Below, in pieces: positions 52,218 to 62,140 of a stretch of DNA of 64,000 nt (position 1 is its first letter; each line of letters starts with the position of its first letter). Position numbers and translations under genes: made by a program. This stretch comes from JAVBPR01 sp031549485 (GTDB lineage: Bacteria > Bacillota > Clostridia > Oscillospirales > Feifaniaceae): the NCBI GenBank assembly GCA_031549485.1, contig JAVBPR010000017.1, positions 1 through 64,000 of the forward strand, in the 5' to 3' direction. The notes under the pieces were generated by a model, which was not told where the DNA came from, searched no databases, and was given only the letters and a program-made list of their open reading frames with translations.

Positions 52218-53597
52218 GTGAAAGATAAAACGGCAAGGGCGGCGCGAAACAGACCGCGGGGAAAGGGGAGAAAAAACATAAAGCTGAAAATCGAAAAACC
52301 AAACAAACGGCAAAAGGAATTTTTCCTCGCGAAAGAGCGTTATATTGCTTACGGCGGGGCGAGGGGCGGCGGAAAAAGCTGGGCGGTTCGAACCAAAGCA
52401 ATCTTGCTTTGCCTGAAATATCCGGGAATAAAAATCCTTTTGATACGCCGCAGCTACCCGGAACTTCGCGAAAATCATATTCTGCCACTCTCTTCAGCAA
52501 CGCTTGGGGCGGCGGAATACAAATCCGGCGAAAAAACCTTGATTTTTAAAAATAAAAGCAAAATCAAATTCGGATATTTGTCGGACGACGGGGATGTTTT
52601 GCAGTATCAGGGACAGGAATTCGACGTAATTTTTATCGACGAGGCAACCCAAATTTCGGAGTACCAGTATGCGGCGGTTACCGCCTGCCTTCGCGGAGTA
52701 AACGATCTCCCAAAACGCATTTATATCACCTGCAACCCCGGCGGAGTCGGGCACTCTTGGGTAAAGCGGCTTTTTATCGACCGCGATTTTAAAGAAAGCG
52801 AGAGCGCCAAGGATTACAAATTCATCCCCGCAAAAATCTTTGATAACGTTGCTCTTTTAAAAAAAGATCCGAATTATCTTAAAAGCCTGAATGCGCTCCC
52901 GGAAGAAATGAAAAAAGCCTGGCTATACGGAGAGTGGAATATTTTTTCGGGGCAGTATTTCAGCGAGTGGAATAGCGAAGTACATATTATCGAGCCGTTT
53001 TCCTTGCCCGAGAGCTGGCGCAAATACGCCGCGCTCGACTACGGGCTCGATATGCTCGCCTGCTATTTTTTTGCGGTCGACAGCGGGGGACGGGCGGTAG
53101 TCTACCGCGAAATATACCGTTCCGGGCTTATCGTCTCGGCTGCGGCGAAAGAAATTTTGGAGAATATGGGCGAGGAAAACATTTATCAGTTTTTTGCGCC
53201 GCCTGACCTTTGGAACCGGCACAGCGACAGCGGAAAAAGCACTGCCGAAATATTTGAGGACTATGGAATAACCCTCTGCAAAGCCGCGAACGACAGGGTT
53301 CAGGGGTGGTACAACCTTAAAGAATGGCTGAAGGTTTACGAGGATGAGAAGGGCGAGCTTTCGGCCGACCTAAAGATTTTTAAAAACTGCAAAAATTTGA
53401 TAAGAACGCTTCCGCAGATACAATATGACGCGCGTAATCCTAATGATACGGCGACAAATCCGCATGAGCTTACCCACGCGCCAGACGCGGTGAGGTATTT
53501 TATTGCGGGACGTCCCGCGCCGAGCAGCGGAACACCGCCGGTCAAAAAGCAAAAACTTATCGACAAAATTTTGAAAAACGGCGGTATAAGGCTTTGA
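52218..53597 (+). CDS. terL: Phage terminase large subunit
   Basis: The 459-residue DNA-packaging motor and nuclease. Residues 46-54 are a Walker A-type loop (GGARGGGKS), Walker B is VIFIDEATQ (about 133) and the coupling TCNPGG motif is near 173. The C-terminal RNase H-like nuclease begins at YAALDYGLD (about 271), with later acidic residues. The GTG at 52218 lies in a CCGGCGG/CCGCCGG hairpin and has no clear ribosome site. A purine-rich GGAAAGGGGAG inside the frame has no ATG/GTG/TTG after it, so initiation here is odd. Confidence 0.95.
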   Translation: MKDKTARAARNRPRGKGRKNIKLKIEKPNKRQKEFFLAKERYIAYGGARGGGKSWAVRTKAILLCLKYPGIKILLIRRSYPELRENHILPLSSATLGAAEYKSGEKTLIFKNKSKIKFGYLSDDGDVLQYQGQEFDVIFIDEATQISEYQYAAVTACLRGVNDLPKRIYITCNPGGVGHSWVKRLFIDRDFKESESAKDYKFIPAKIFDNVALLKKDPNYLKSLNALPEEMKKAWLYGEWNIFSGQYFSEWNSEVHIIEPFSLPESWRKYAALDYGLDMLACYFFAVDSGGRAVVYREIYRSGLIVSAAAKEILENMGEENIYQFFAPPDLWNRHSDSGKSTAEIFEDYGITLCKAANDRVQGWYNLKEWLKVYEDEKGELSADLKIFKNCKNLIRTLPQIQYDARNPNDTATNPHELTHAPDAVRYFIAGRPAPSSGTPPVKKQKLIDKILKNGGIRL

Positions 53598-53684
53598 ATA
53601 TTTTTAACAGCCTGCCGTTTTAATATATAGCACTGCGATAAAAAGCAGGATTTTTTGGACGACGGTCCTTAAACGGAGGAAAGT

Positions 53685-54350
53685 ATGGAAGAAAAAAATA
53701 TCCAAAATATTGCGGCAGATCAAAGCGGACAGACGCAAAATTTTGACGGTGAAAACCCGGCGCAGCCGAAATTATTTACGCAGGAGGAAGTCGACCGCGT
53801 TGTTGAGACGCGGCTGAAAAGAGAGCGGAAAAAGTTTGCAAAAGAAAATTACGCGGACAGGATAGATGCAGAAATCGCGCCAAAAGGCGCGGGAAAAGCT
53901 GTCTTTGAAGAAACCGCGGAAAAAGAAGATGATTTTGAAGAAACCGCAGTTTACGAAGAGGCGCAAAGTCAAATAGCGGCGACCGATACCGGCAAGCTTG
54001 CCGATGAAAAAATTGCGGAGGATCTTAGCGAGCTTACGGCGAGATTTCCGAATGTCGCGCCTGTCGCGCTTTTTGAAAACAAGGCTTTTTTAAAATTTTG
54101 CAAAGGAAAACTGAGCCGTTTTCCGCTGTGGGAAATATATCAGGACTTCTGCGAAATAACTTCCGGCGCAGCAGATAATGCGGCGCTTATCGAAATAAAA
54201 AAGGAAGCGCGCTCCACGTCATCGTCGGGAGGCGGAGGCTCATACAGCGGGCTTTCCGATTCGCAAAAAGAGGTGCTCGAGGACTGGAACAGGCGCTATC
54301 CGAATGAAGCGATGAGCGCAAAAGAATTTAAACAATATTTCAGCAGCTAA
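53685..54350 (+). CDS. Phage scaffolding-like protein
   Basis: A 221-residue, acidic, Glu/Ala-rich protein immediately before the capsid gene, as scaffolds normally are. It begins with a disordered stretch, then FTQEEVDRVVETRLKRERKKF (residues 31-51, in part), a segment typical of phage scaffold and minor capsid proteins. A Ser/Gly-rich hinge (SSSGGGGSYSG) leads to a short C-terminal helix ending in AKEFKQYFSS, which could be the capsid-binding part. GGAGG precedes the ATG. Confidence 0.75.
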   Translation: MEEKNIQNIAADQSGQTQNFDGENPAQPKLFTQEEVDRVVETRLKRERKKFAKENYADRIDAEIAPKGAGKAVFEETAEKEDDFEETAVYEEAQSQIAATDTGKLADEKIAEDLSELTARFPNVAPVALFENKAFLKFCKGKLSRFPLWEIYQDFCEITSGAADNAALIEIKKEARSTSSSGGGGSYSGLSDSQKEVLEDWNRRYPNEAMSAKEFKQYFSS

Positions 54351-54378
54351 AAAATTAAGAAAGTAAAATGGAGGAAAA

Positions 54379-55311
54379 ATGGTAGATATGAAATGGTCGA
54401 GCGACCTATATCCGCTCATTAACAAAACATTTGAAAGCGAATATGACAAGGGAATCATCCCGCTAAAACAAATCATCGAAGAGGTTAAGTACGACGGTTA
54501 CACCTATAAAATCGAAAATATCGGCGGCTACGGCGAGCTGTCCCTCTATAGCGGCGACAGCGCAACCCCGCTTAATCAGAAGCGCGGATTCATCACGACA
54601 ATCCAGCCGGCGGAGTATGCGGGCATGGTTGATGTTCATTTTAAAAATGCGAAAATCGACAAAAGCGGCGAGGCGCACAAGGTCGGCACAAGGCTTGCAA
54701 GAAGCGCTTCGATGACCGTTTACATGCATCTTCTTCGTATGTTTAAAGACGCTTACACCGGCCCTGCCGGCGGCGACGGACAGAGATGGGCGAGCAACGC
54801 CCACCCGGTTGCCTCCAAAGGCGACGTCGACGGCGTTTCGGTTATCGACACAGATGCCGGAACATACAGCAACCTTATCAATACCGAGCTTTCGGTGCCC
54901 GCGATTACCGCGGCGCAGTGCAAGGCAAACGGATTTTTGACACCGGACGGGCTTCCGTTCCTCTGCGATTTCGACACCCTTTTGGTGTCGCCCGAGCTTG
55001 AAGCAAAGGCAAAAGAAATCTGCGGCGCGGACAAGTCGCTTATTCCCGAAAGGCTTCCGGAAAGCAATCTCAATAGCGCAAACCCGATTTACGGCATGGG
55101 CTATATCGTTGTTAAGGGCTTCGGCGCGAAGCAGTGGGCGGTCTGTGACCGCACCCTGATGAAAGAGGCGGTAAAACTCATTTATAACGAAAAACCGACC
55201 GTTCTCAAAAATGCGCTCGATAATCCGCTTATCTCGAGATTTACGGCATATGTAGATTTCGGACTCGGATGGGGCGACGCAAGACAGATTATATTCAGCA
55301 ATCCGGCATAA
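54379..55311 (+). CDS. Phage major capsid protein
   Basis: A 310-residue protein with the texture of an HK97-fold coat protein. An N-terminal arm is followed by an E-loop-like region (GGYGELSLYSGD), a long helix with LARSASMTVYMHLLRMF, and mixed A/P domain sequence ending with a beta-strand (TAYVDFGLGWGDARQIIF). It sits between the scaffold and the head-tail adaptor and has the strong GGAGG and codon bias of an abundant protein. Family assignment is from synteny and general pattern. Confidence 0.85.
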   Translation: MVDMKWSSDLYPLINKTFESEYDKGIIPLKQIIEEVKYDGYTYKIENIGGYGELSLYSGDSATPLNQKRGFITTIQPAEYAGMVDVHFKNAKIDKSGEAHKVGTRLARSASMTVYMHLLRMFKDAYTGPAGGDGQRWASNAHPVASKGDVDGVSVIDTDAGTYSNLINTELSVPAITAAQCKANGFLTPDGLPFLCDFDTLLVSPELEAKAKEICGADKSLIPERLPESNLNSANPIYGMGYIVVKGFGAKQWAVCDRTLMKEAVKLIYNEKPTVLKNALDNPLISRFTAYVDFGLGWGDARQIIFSNPA

Positions 55312-55374
55312 TTTTCAAAAAGGGCAAAAGGGGCGTTTCCTGCGCCCCTTTGCCGCCCTATAAAGGAGGTAAAA

Positions 55375-55959
55375 ATGAAATTATCCGAAGCGAAAAAAAG
55401 AGCGATAATGCTTATGGACGACTACTCCTGCAACGGCTCTGCGATTTTCGAGGACGACAAAACCGCGCTTGATACCAGCTATCGCATAAATGATTTTTTC
55501 GACATCGCACAAAAACAGGTCGCGGCGCTGAAAAAGATTATAGTCTGCGCCGTTATCGATCCGGCAAGCGCGGAAAAAAGAGAGAAAATCCAAAGCGTGC
55601 CGCTGCCCGAAAGATTTTACCAGCTTATCTGCTGTCCTTACGAAATTTCGGCGGCCGGCGGGGAGCTGAGATTTTCGGCGAAAATCAGTGCGCCGTTTGA
55701 AATCGAGTATGCGAAAATGCCGGAAAATTTAGACTACGAAACCCCGGACGACTATGAGTTCGAGGTGTCGGAGGACGCTGCGGCTGCTATGCCTTTTTTT
55801 GTCGCGGCGCAGCTTCTTATGGGTGAGGATGACGCGGCATATTCGCGCCTTATGAACGAGTATCAGACGGCGCTTATAAACCTTGACCTGCGCGCGCCCG
55901 TGTTGCAGGGAAGAATCAAAAACAAACTTTTCGGGAATAGGAGAAAGAGATTTGTATAG
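55375..55959 (+). CDS. Head-tail adaptor-like phage protein
   Basis: A 194-residue mostly helical protein after the capsid gene. Its start (LSEAKKRAIMLMDDYSCNG) and central segment (FFDIAQKQVAALKKI) resemble the helical-bundle connector/adaptor family that binds under the portal. A beta-type insert around residues 75-130 is present. AAGGAGG precedes the ATG. The stop overlaps the next gene by 8 bases. Confidence 0.65.
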   Translation: MKLSEAKKRAIMLMDDYSCNGSAIFEDDKTALDTSYRINDFFDIAQKQVAALKKIIVCAVIDPASAEKREKIQSVPLPERFYQLICCPYEISAAGGELRFSAKISAPFEIEYAKMPENLDYETPDDYEFEVSEDAAAAMPFFVAAQLLMGEDDAAYSRLMNEYQTALINLDLRAPVLQGRIKNKLFGNRRKRFV

Positions 55960-57754
55960 GAAATTAAACGGCGGCGCCGCGGCTTCGAAGATTTCCTCGC
56001 TTGTAATTGACAAGTTTCTCGGCGTCGATTTCAGCTCAAAGGTGACCGAGGTGGACGCGGCGCATTCGCCCGACGCCTGCAACATAATCTGCAACGAGCT
56101 TTATAAACCCGAAAAAAGATACGGGTATAAAAGCGTTTTTTCGGGCAGCGGAATGATTTGCGGAATTTACCGCTTTAATAAAGAACTTTTGGTTCATTGC
56201 GGAAAAGAACTTTTCAGCGTGACAAAAAATAAAACGCTGTTTTCAGGCATGTACGAAAACAAAAGCACCTTTTTTGAGATGAACGAAACCCTTTACATTT
56301 TGGATAGCGTCAATTATCTATGCTATGACGGCACGGCGGTCGACCATGTTTATAATAAGGCGTTTGTCCCGACCACCGTTATAGGAAGAAGCGCGGCTGG
56401 CGGCGGCACGGCGTTTGAGCCGGTAAATCTCCTCACCGGGAAAAGGTGCAACGGGTTTATCGCAGACGGCTATTCCGATACATATAATTTGGACACAAAA
56501 AATATCGACAGCGTCGAAGCGTGCTATGTAAACGGGGTTTCGGTGGCTTTTAACGCTCATCTCGGGCTCGGCGCAATAACCTTCCATAACATCCCTGCGG
56601 TCTCGCCGTCGGGCGAGGGAGTCACCAATGTCTTTATATATTTCACCAAAAATCTTCCGGTAAACAGAGCGAAGATAACCGGTTGCACCATAGCGGGGCT
56701 TTACGGCGGCGAAAATGACACCCGCGTTTTCCTTGCCGGAAATTACAGCATGAAAAACACCGATTTTGCGAGCGGTCTGTATGATCCGACCTATTTCCCG
56801 GACACCGGATATACGAAAATAGGGGGAAACAGCAAAATAAAGGGATATGTTAATCATTATGACACTCAAATAATTATAAAAGAGGGAAGCGCGAACGAAA
56901 GCACGCTTTTTCTGCGGAAGTTCAACATCACCTCGGACGGAACGGTATTTTTCACCGTGTCGCAAGGTGCGGCCGGCGTCGGATGCCTTGCCGAAAAAAG
57001 CATGACGAACTTAGACGGAGAGCCGGTTTTTCTGAGCAAAGACGGGCTTCGCGCGGTTGTCGGCACCGACGTTGACGACGCCCGCATTCTCGCGCAGCGC
57101 AGCGAATATATCGACGCAAAGCTGCTCAAAGAGTCCGATCTTTCGGACGCTGTCTGCGCTGTTTATCAAAATAAATATTTTTTGTTTGTAAACGGTAATG
57201 TATATATCGCCGATCCGAGAGTTAGGTCAAGCGCCCGCTCTTATGAGTTTTATTTCTTTGACAACTTCCCGGCGACCGCGGCATACGCCGATTTTGACGG
57301 GCTGTGGTTCGGAAGAAACGGAAAAGTATATAAATACTGCACCGAAGAGGAAGAAAATAAATATCTCGATGATGGCTCTTGCTTTTCCTGCCACTACACG
57401 ACGCCTATTTTGAATTTCGGCAGGTGGGACAGGCTTAAAACCGTCCGTTCGGTTTTTGTCACCGCGCTGCCTTACAGGAAAAGCTCGTTTGACCTTTATC
57501 TTTTAACCGAGGAGCAGGAGGCGAAATATATAGACGGCAGAAAGCTCGACTTTTTCGATTTTAACGATTTTGACTTTTCACGCGTGAATTTTGCCGCGAC
57601 CGCAACGCCTGTAGCCTTTCGGATAAAATGCCGCCAAAAGCGGTTTCAGCACTTGCAGGTGAAAATCTCAAACGGCCGCGACGATTACGAAGAGGGCTTC
57701 GGATTCGACAGCCTGCGGATAAATTATTCTTTCAGCGGAAGGGTTAAACATTAA
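55952..57754 (+). CDS. Phage tail hub / DNA-stabilisation protein (P22 gp10-like)
   Basis: A 600-residue, beta-rich protein. The N-terminal motif FLGVDFSSKVTEVDAAHSPDACNIICNE (in part) followed by a propeller-like run (YRFNKELLVHCGKELFSV; FEMNETLYILDSVNYLCYDG) is typical of hub or stabilisation proteins of short-tailed phages of Firmicutes. The TTG at 55952 has AGGAG 8 bases upstream and overlaps the previous stop; the frame stays open back to 55883. A second beta region (about 470-600) ends the protein. Confidence 0.7.
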   Translation: MYRKLNGGAAASKISSLVIDKFLGVDFSSKVTEVDAAHSPDACNIICNELYKPEKRYGYKSVFSGSGMICGIYRFNKELLVHCGKELFSVTKNKTLFSGMYENKSTFFEMNETLYILDSVNYLCYDGTAVDHVYNKAFVPTTVIGRSAAGGGTAFEPVNLLTGKRCNGFIADGYSDTYNLDTKNIDSVEACYVNGVSVAFNAHLGLGAITFHNIPAVSPSGEGVTNVFIYFTKNLPVNRAKITGCTIAGLYGGENDTRVFLAGNYSMKNTDFASGLYDPTYFPDTGYTKIGGNSKIKGYVNHYDTQIIIKEGSANESTLFLRKFNITSDGTVFFTVSQGAAGVGCLAEKSMTNLDGEPVFLSKDGLRAVVGTDVDDARILAQRSEYIDAKLLKESDLSDAVCAVYQNKYFLFVNGNVYIADPRVRSSARSYEFYFFDNFPATAAYADFDGLWFGRNGKVYKYCTEEEENKYLDDGSCFSCHYTTPILNFGRWDRLKTVRSVFVTALPYRKSSFDLYLLTEEQEAKYIDGRKLDFFDFNDFDFSRVNFAATATPVAFRIKCRQKRFQHLQVKISNGRDDYEEGFGFDSLRINYSFSGRVKH

Positions 57755-57763
57755 GGAGGAAAG

Positions 57764-59548
57764 ATGAAAAATAAAAAAGAAATACTCGCGGCAGAGCTTT
57801 ATGATTATTCCACCGTCGAAAGCCGCGAAAAAACAGCGCAGTATCTTTTTGAATACGCGAAAACCGAAAAGCAGAGTTACGCCGACAAATTCGCGGAATA
57901 CGACAGCTACTATAAGGGCGAGCATAAGGCGCAAAACGAGCTTGCCACAGCGTTTGCAAACGCGGGGTTCTCCTTTGTTCCGCCGGTCGTTCCCGATCCG
58001 TATATTCACGTGGAAAGCCAGATAGACCCCGAGCTTCCCGATTTTGAATTCTGCGGCAGGGACAGCGATTATGACAGCGACAAGGCGAGGCAGCGTGAGT
58101 TCGCGGTGCGGTATATCCTTGAAAACAACCGGATAAAGGACGTTATCGCGAAAAACGAGCGCCGCCTGAATAAATACGGCAACGCGTTTTGGAAAGCGTA
58201 CTGGGACAGCGGGCTTGCGGGGGGCGATATCGCGCTAAAAGACATCGATCCGGCGAATATTTTTCCAGATCCGTCCGCCTGCGACCTCGACTCCTGCGAA
58301 TATATCGACTACGCCTATATGATGCATAAAAACAAGGCGGCGAGGGTTTTCGGAAAAGAGCTTGCCGGGAAGAAGCTGCGGCTTGCCGACCTTTCGTCGG
58401 GCGGATATTTTGACACCGAGATTTACAGAAGCGACCTGCATAATCCGGGCGACGATAACATTCAGATTGTAGAGCATTGGTTCCGCCAGCCGTGTGACGG
58501 GGAGGCAACCGTTGAAACTGTGAAAAACGGAAAGACCTATAAAGAAAAAATCAAATATTCGGCGGGGGATATCGCCTGCATCGTAATGGCGGCGGGACAC
58601 GAGCTGAAATATATCCCGAAATACTGGATAAAAACCGCCGCGCAAAATAAAAGATACCCGTTTGTGCATTATTACAAAATCGCCAGCGAGAATCAGTTTT
58701 GGGCATTTTCCGAGATGGAGGTCGTTATCCCGCTCGCCGACGCGGCGGACAGGGAAATAGCTTTCGGGCAGCTTAACAACGCGCTCACAAGCAATGATAT
58801 TTTCATTATGGAGGAAAATTCGCTTGCCGAGGGGCAGGAGATAACAAACGAGCCAGGCGGCGTTATTGTAACAAAGCCGGGCAAGCTTAACTCGGTCCGC
58901 AGAATGGGCGGGCTTTCGAGCACCCTCAGGTATCTCGCGAACGCGAACGTATTTCAGGAGCAAATTGAAAAAGGGCTTGGCAATTTCGACAGCGCAAACG
59001 GCGTAGAGCCGGCGAGGGTGACGACCGCAAGCGGCATAGCTCAGCTAAACGAGCGCGCCGAGGCGAGAAAAAACATCAAAAAAGCGGACAGGCTCAACGG
59101 ATTCGAGCGGCTTTTCGAGCTTCTTGACTGGCTTGCGCTTGAATTTTTTGAGGACGAAAAGCTGATTTTTATCGGCGCGGCGGATAAAAAAGCGCTGCTT
59201 CAATACGAGATGAACATGATTGCAAATCCCGGAATGTTTATCTCAAATCTTGATCCGAAGCTCGGACCTATAGTTTATAAATACCGTCCGGCCGAATATC
59301 TCGCAGAGCAAAATGGTGAGTTTTACTATCCGCGGATTGACGCGACGGTCCGCGCGGGAGACGGCGCGAGAAAATCAAAATCATATTCGGTTTCGCTTCT
59401 CGAAACAATGTCAAGGACAGCGATAACCGAAGATAATTACAAGTTTATTATCGCGCTTTTGGAGGTCAGCGACATCCCGCAGAGCAAAGAGCTTGCAAGT
59501 TATCTCGAAGAAAAATATGGAAGACTGGAGGAGGAAAATGAAATTTAA
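57764..59548 (+). CDS. Phage portal protein
   Basis: A 594-residue protein with the size and features of podovirus-type portals, the dodecameric DNA entry gate. Helical N-terminal part, the NERRLNKYGNAFWKAYWD clip/stem segment, IDPANIFPDPSACDL, and a later helix with TTASGIAQLNERAEARKNIKKADRLNGF (in part, about residues 425-450) typical of the portal crown region. GGAGG precedes the ATG by 6 bases. The portal gene follows the hub here, whereas in most phages it directly follows terL. Confidence 0.85.
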   Translation: MKNKKEILAAELYDYSTVESREKTAQYLFEYAKTEKQSYADKFAEYDSYYKGEHKAQNELATAFANAGFSFVPPVVPDPYIHVESQIDPELPDFEFCGRDSDYDSDKARQREFAVRYILENNRIKDVIAKNERRLNKYGNAFWKAYWDSGLAGGDIALKDIDPANIFPDPSACDLDSCEYIDYAYMMHKNKAARVFGKELAGKKLRLADLSSGGYFDTEIYRSDLHNPGDDNIQIVEHWFRQPCDGEATVETVKNGKTYKEKIKYSAGDIACIVMAAGHELKYIPKYWIKTAAQNKRYPFVHYYKIASENQFWAFSEMEVVIPLADAADREIAFGQLNNALTSNDIFIMEENSLAEGQEITNEPGGVIVTKPGKLNSVRRMGGLSSTLRYLANANVFQEQIEKGLGNFDSANGVEPARVTTASGIAQLNERAEARKNIKKADRLNGFERLFELLDWLALEFFEDEKLIFIGAADKKALLQYEMNMIANPGMFISNLDPKLGPIVYKYRPAEYLAEQNGEFYYPRIDATVRAGDGARKSKSYSVSLLETMSRTAITEDNYKFIIALLEVSDIPQSKELASYLEEKYGRLEEENEI

Positions 59549-60776
59549 AGATTTGAAGTTTAAAAGCGGTGATTTTGCGGGGCAGGATATTTCTTCGCTT
59601 CCGGACAGGGTTGTCGGCAACGCCGCGATTTTAAAACGGCGGTTTGACAATATCGGGAAAAATGTAATTGCGATGGGGCAGTGGAACAGCCTTATGGACG
59701 CGCTTGAATCCGCTTATGCGGCGAAAAACATCGGATTTGCCTCGACCGAGGGAATCGACAAAACAACCGTTCAGGACGCTGTTACATATGTTTACGACCA
59801 GCTTCGGAATATCGCGGTCGATCCGAAATATCTGCCCGACCGAAGCATAACCGAGATAAAGCTCGATGAAAAGATTGCCTCCGCAATAGCGACGGCGGAC
59901 AAGGTTATAGACGAGATGAAATCGCTTCAACTTAATATCCTCAAAAGCGGCGGCACTCTTTCGTATGTCGAGGGGATTGTCGAGGGTTTTATGAGTTCCG
60001 CAAATATTGATACGGCGCTTTCGGCAGATTGGGGATATTCTTCGAGCGAAAAAAATATCTGGCTACAAAAAAATCCAACGACCACAAATACTCTCTATGC
60101 TCCGCCCGACAGCGGAATGGGAACATTTACCGGCGGACCGGGTCTTGATTTTCATTTCAGCGTTGCCGGATCAAAAAAACTTCAGAAAATGGAGCTTTAT
60201 TTTTATCCGTCGATTTCCGGCAAAGCGGATTACGGCACCGTTTCGGTGCAAACATATAAAAACGGCAGTTATCAGCTTGTCGGGCCTGTCGGAAAACTTT
60301 TGCCGTATAACAGCACAAGCACCTGCACGACAATCGAGTTCGAAAAAGAGTTTCAGGAAGCCAGGTCGTTTTCTGCTGACGTCGCGCCGCTTTGGCCGCT
60401 CTACAAAACAAACGACGAGGGAGATTTTGCTTTGACCGATGTCGCTGTAAAAGTCGTTATGTATTTTGAGGATTTGGGCAGCGCAAAGGTCACAACAAAA
60501 AGCTACGACCTCGGCAGAAATTGCAGCGGCGGCAAATTTGTTATTCACGCCTCGGCGGGGGACAGCGGCGTTCGCGCCTTTGCCGAGATAGCGGATTGCG
60601 AGCCGGTCGAGATGACCTTTGCGGAGAGCAGAAACCTAACCCTTTACGGCGTTGCGATAAGCGAGCTTAGTTACGATCTCAAAGCGCCGGTCCATTTTGA
60701 CAAAATGCGCCTGAGAATTTCAAGCGAAGCTACCGGTGTTCGAAAAATATACGGCTACTATTTCATACCGGCATAA
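59538..60776 (+). CDS. Phage virion protein, possible tail needle or fibre
   Basis: A 412-residue protein overlapping the portal gene by 11 bases, with GGAGGAGG before the ATG at 59538. Residues 1-165 are helical with heptad-like repeats (ILKRRFDNIGKNVIAMGQWNSLMDALES in part; LDEKIASAIATADKVIDEM). Residues 165-412 are beta-rich and resemble a jelly-roll-like receptor or carbohydrate-binding region. A trimeric needle/fibre role is suggested by this stalk-plus-knob layout but not by a family match. Confidence 0.55.
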   Translation: MKFKDLKFKSGDFAGQDISSLPDRVVGNAAILKRRFDNIGKNVIAMGQWNSLMDALESAYAAKNIGFASTEGIDKTTVQDAVTYVYDQLRNIAVDPKYLPDRSITEIKLDEKIASAIATADKVIDEMKSLQLNILKSGGTLSYVEGIVEGFMSSANIDTALSADWGYSSSEKNIWLQKNPTTTNTLYAPPDSGMGTFTGGPGLDFHFSVAGSKKLQKMELYFYPSISGKADYGTVSVQTYKNGSYQLVGPVGKLLPYNSTSTCTTIEFEKEFQEARSFSADVAPLWPLYKTNDEGDFALTDVAVKVVMYFEDLGSAKVTTKSYDLGRNCSGGKFVIHASAGDSGVRAFAEIADCEPVEMTFAESRNLTLYGVAISELSYDLKAPVHFDKMRLRISSEATGVRKIYGYYFIPA

Positions 60777-60785
60777 GGAGGAAAA

Positions 60786-61733
60786 ATGACGAAAGTAATT
60801 TATAATAACCCGGCGCCGGGGGGAAGTTCGGGGCTCGGTAAAGGCGGCAGTAAATTCAGGCCGTATGACATAAACGATGTCATGGTGCCGATTCCCGATT
60901 CGATGAAAGGGATGCCGCGCACTTCGCCGGTAAACGAAAACCCGAACCGCCCCTCAGGATATTTTGACAACCCCGATATTGTGGGCGGCGCGTACTATGC
61001 GGAGGCGCTTAAAAATTCGCAAAGCGCCGTTAAAGCGGGCGAGCGATACCAGATTGCGGCGCTGGCCGCCGCGCGCGGGAAAATCAACGCCAACGCGACA
61101 GAAGTAAGGGCAAGAGCGTATAACACCGGTCGTCTTTCGGCGGTTGGCAACGCGGAACTTTTGGCGAATATGGGGCTGGACGGAAATATGTACGCCGGGC
61201 CGCGCTCCGGCTTCGGCGAAACCTCGCGAATCGCGCAGGATATCGCAATGCGAAACAACATTAATTCGGCAAATATGGCCGAGATGGAGCAGCTTGCGGC
61301 GTTAGAAAGCGAAGCGGCGAGGATAAGAAATTCCTCCGCGCAGGCGATGGCAAATCTTGAAAGCGAATATTTGCTGCGCGTCGCCGGACTTGCGCGGGAC
61401 GACGAGAAAAGCGCGGCGGCAGCGGCGGCAAGAGCGGCCGAAGAAGACAGGGAAAGCGATTACAAAATAGCCGGGATAATGGCCGAATACGGCGACTACA
61501 GCGGATACGCGGAGCTCGGCATGACGCAAGAGCAGATAGACACGCTAAACGCAAAAGCGGAGGCGAGGTATCAGGATGAAAAATCCGCCGCCGACTGGGA
61601 CCGCGCGATGAAACTTTGGCAGGTAGACGGCACCGCAAACCCGTGGGTTGCGGAGGTTCTCGGCGTTCCGGTAGGAGCGACCACCGATAGCGCGTATTAT
61701 CACGCGGCGTCGATCGCGGCAAGAAAAAGGTAG
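60786..61733 (+). CDS. Phage internal or ejection-type protein
   Basis: A 315-residue protein. It begins with a Gly/Pro-rich, probably disordered segment and continues with long Ala/Glu/Arg-rich helices (about residues 75-250; GERYQIAALAAARGKINANA, EEDRESDYKIAGIMAEYGDY). This composition resembles injected internal virion proteins of P22-like phages. The product ends in a short ordered segment containing NPWVAEVLGVPVGAT. No catalytic motif. GGAGG precedes the ATG. Confidence 0.5.
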   Translation: MTKVIYNNPAPGGSSGLGKGGSKFRPYDINDVMVPIPDSMKGMPRTSPVNENPNRPSGYFDNPDIVGGAYYAEALKNSQSAVKAGERYQIAALAAARGKINANATEVRARAYNTGRLSAVGNAELLANMGLDGNMYAGPRSGFGETSRIAQDIAMRNNINSANMAEMEQLAALESEAARIRNSSAQAMANLESEYLLRVAGLARDDEKSAAAAAARAAEEDRESDYKIAGIMAEYGDYSGYAELGMTQEQIDTLNAKAEARYQDEKSAADWDRAMKLWQVDGTANPWVAEVLGVPVGATTDSAYYHAASIAARKR

Positions 61734-61740
61734 GAGAAAA

Positions 61741-62139
61741 ATGGAAAACACAGTAATTTATATTAAAACGGTGGCGGCGTCTATAGGCGCGATTTTGGGC
61801 GCATTTTTCGGCGAATTAAACGGGCTTTTTTATGCGCTTGTCGCTTTTGTGGCGGCCGATTATATCTCGGGCGTTATCTGCGCCATAAACGAAAGAAAGC
61901 TGAGTTCCGAGGTCGGCTGGCACGGAATTTTCAAAAAAATCATGATATTTGTCCTTGTCGGAACGGCGAATATTCTCGACGTGTATATCTTAGGGCAAGC
62001 GGAAATTTTGAAAAACGCGACAATCCTTTTTTACATAGCAAACGAGGGGATTTCGCTTCTCGAAAACGCTTCGAGGCTCGGAATGCCGGTTCCGGAAAAG
62101 CTGAAAAATATTTTAGCCCAGCTTCACAAGGAGGAATAA
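61741..62139 (+). CDS. Phage holin (phi29/Cp-1 holin_4 type)
   Basis: A 132-residue membrane protein with three hydrophobic segments (about residues 5-25, 28-50 and 65-90). It carries the family's DYISGVICAINERKLSSEVG loop and a C-terminal basic/acidic tail. Holins form timed lesions that let the endolysin reach the wall. It lies one base before the amidase gene. GGAG precedes the ATG by 6 bases. Confidence 0.9.
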   Translation: MENTVIYIKTVAASIGAILGAFFGELNGLFYALVAFVAADYISGVICAINERKLSSEVGWHGIFKKIMIFVLVGTANILDVYILGQAEILKNATILFYIANEGISLLENASRLGMPVPEKLKNILAQLHKEE

Positions 62140-62140
62140 G

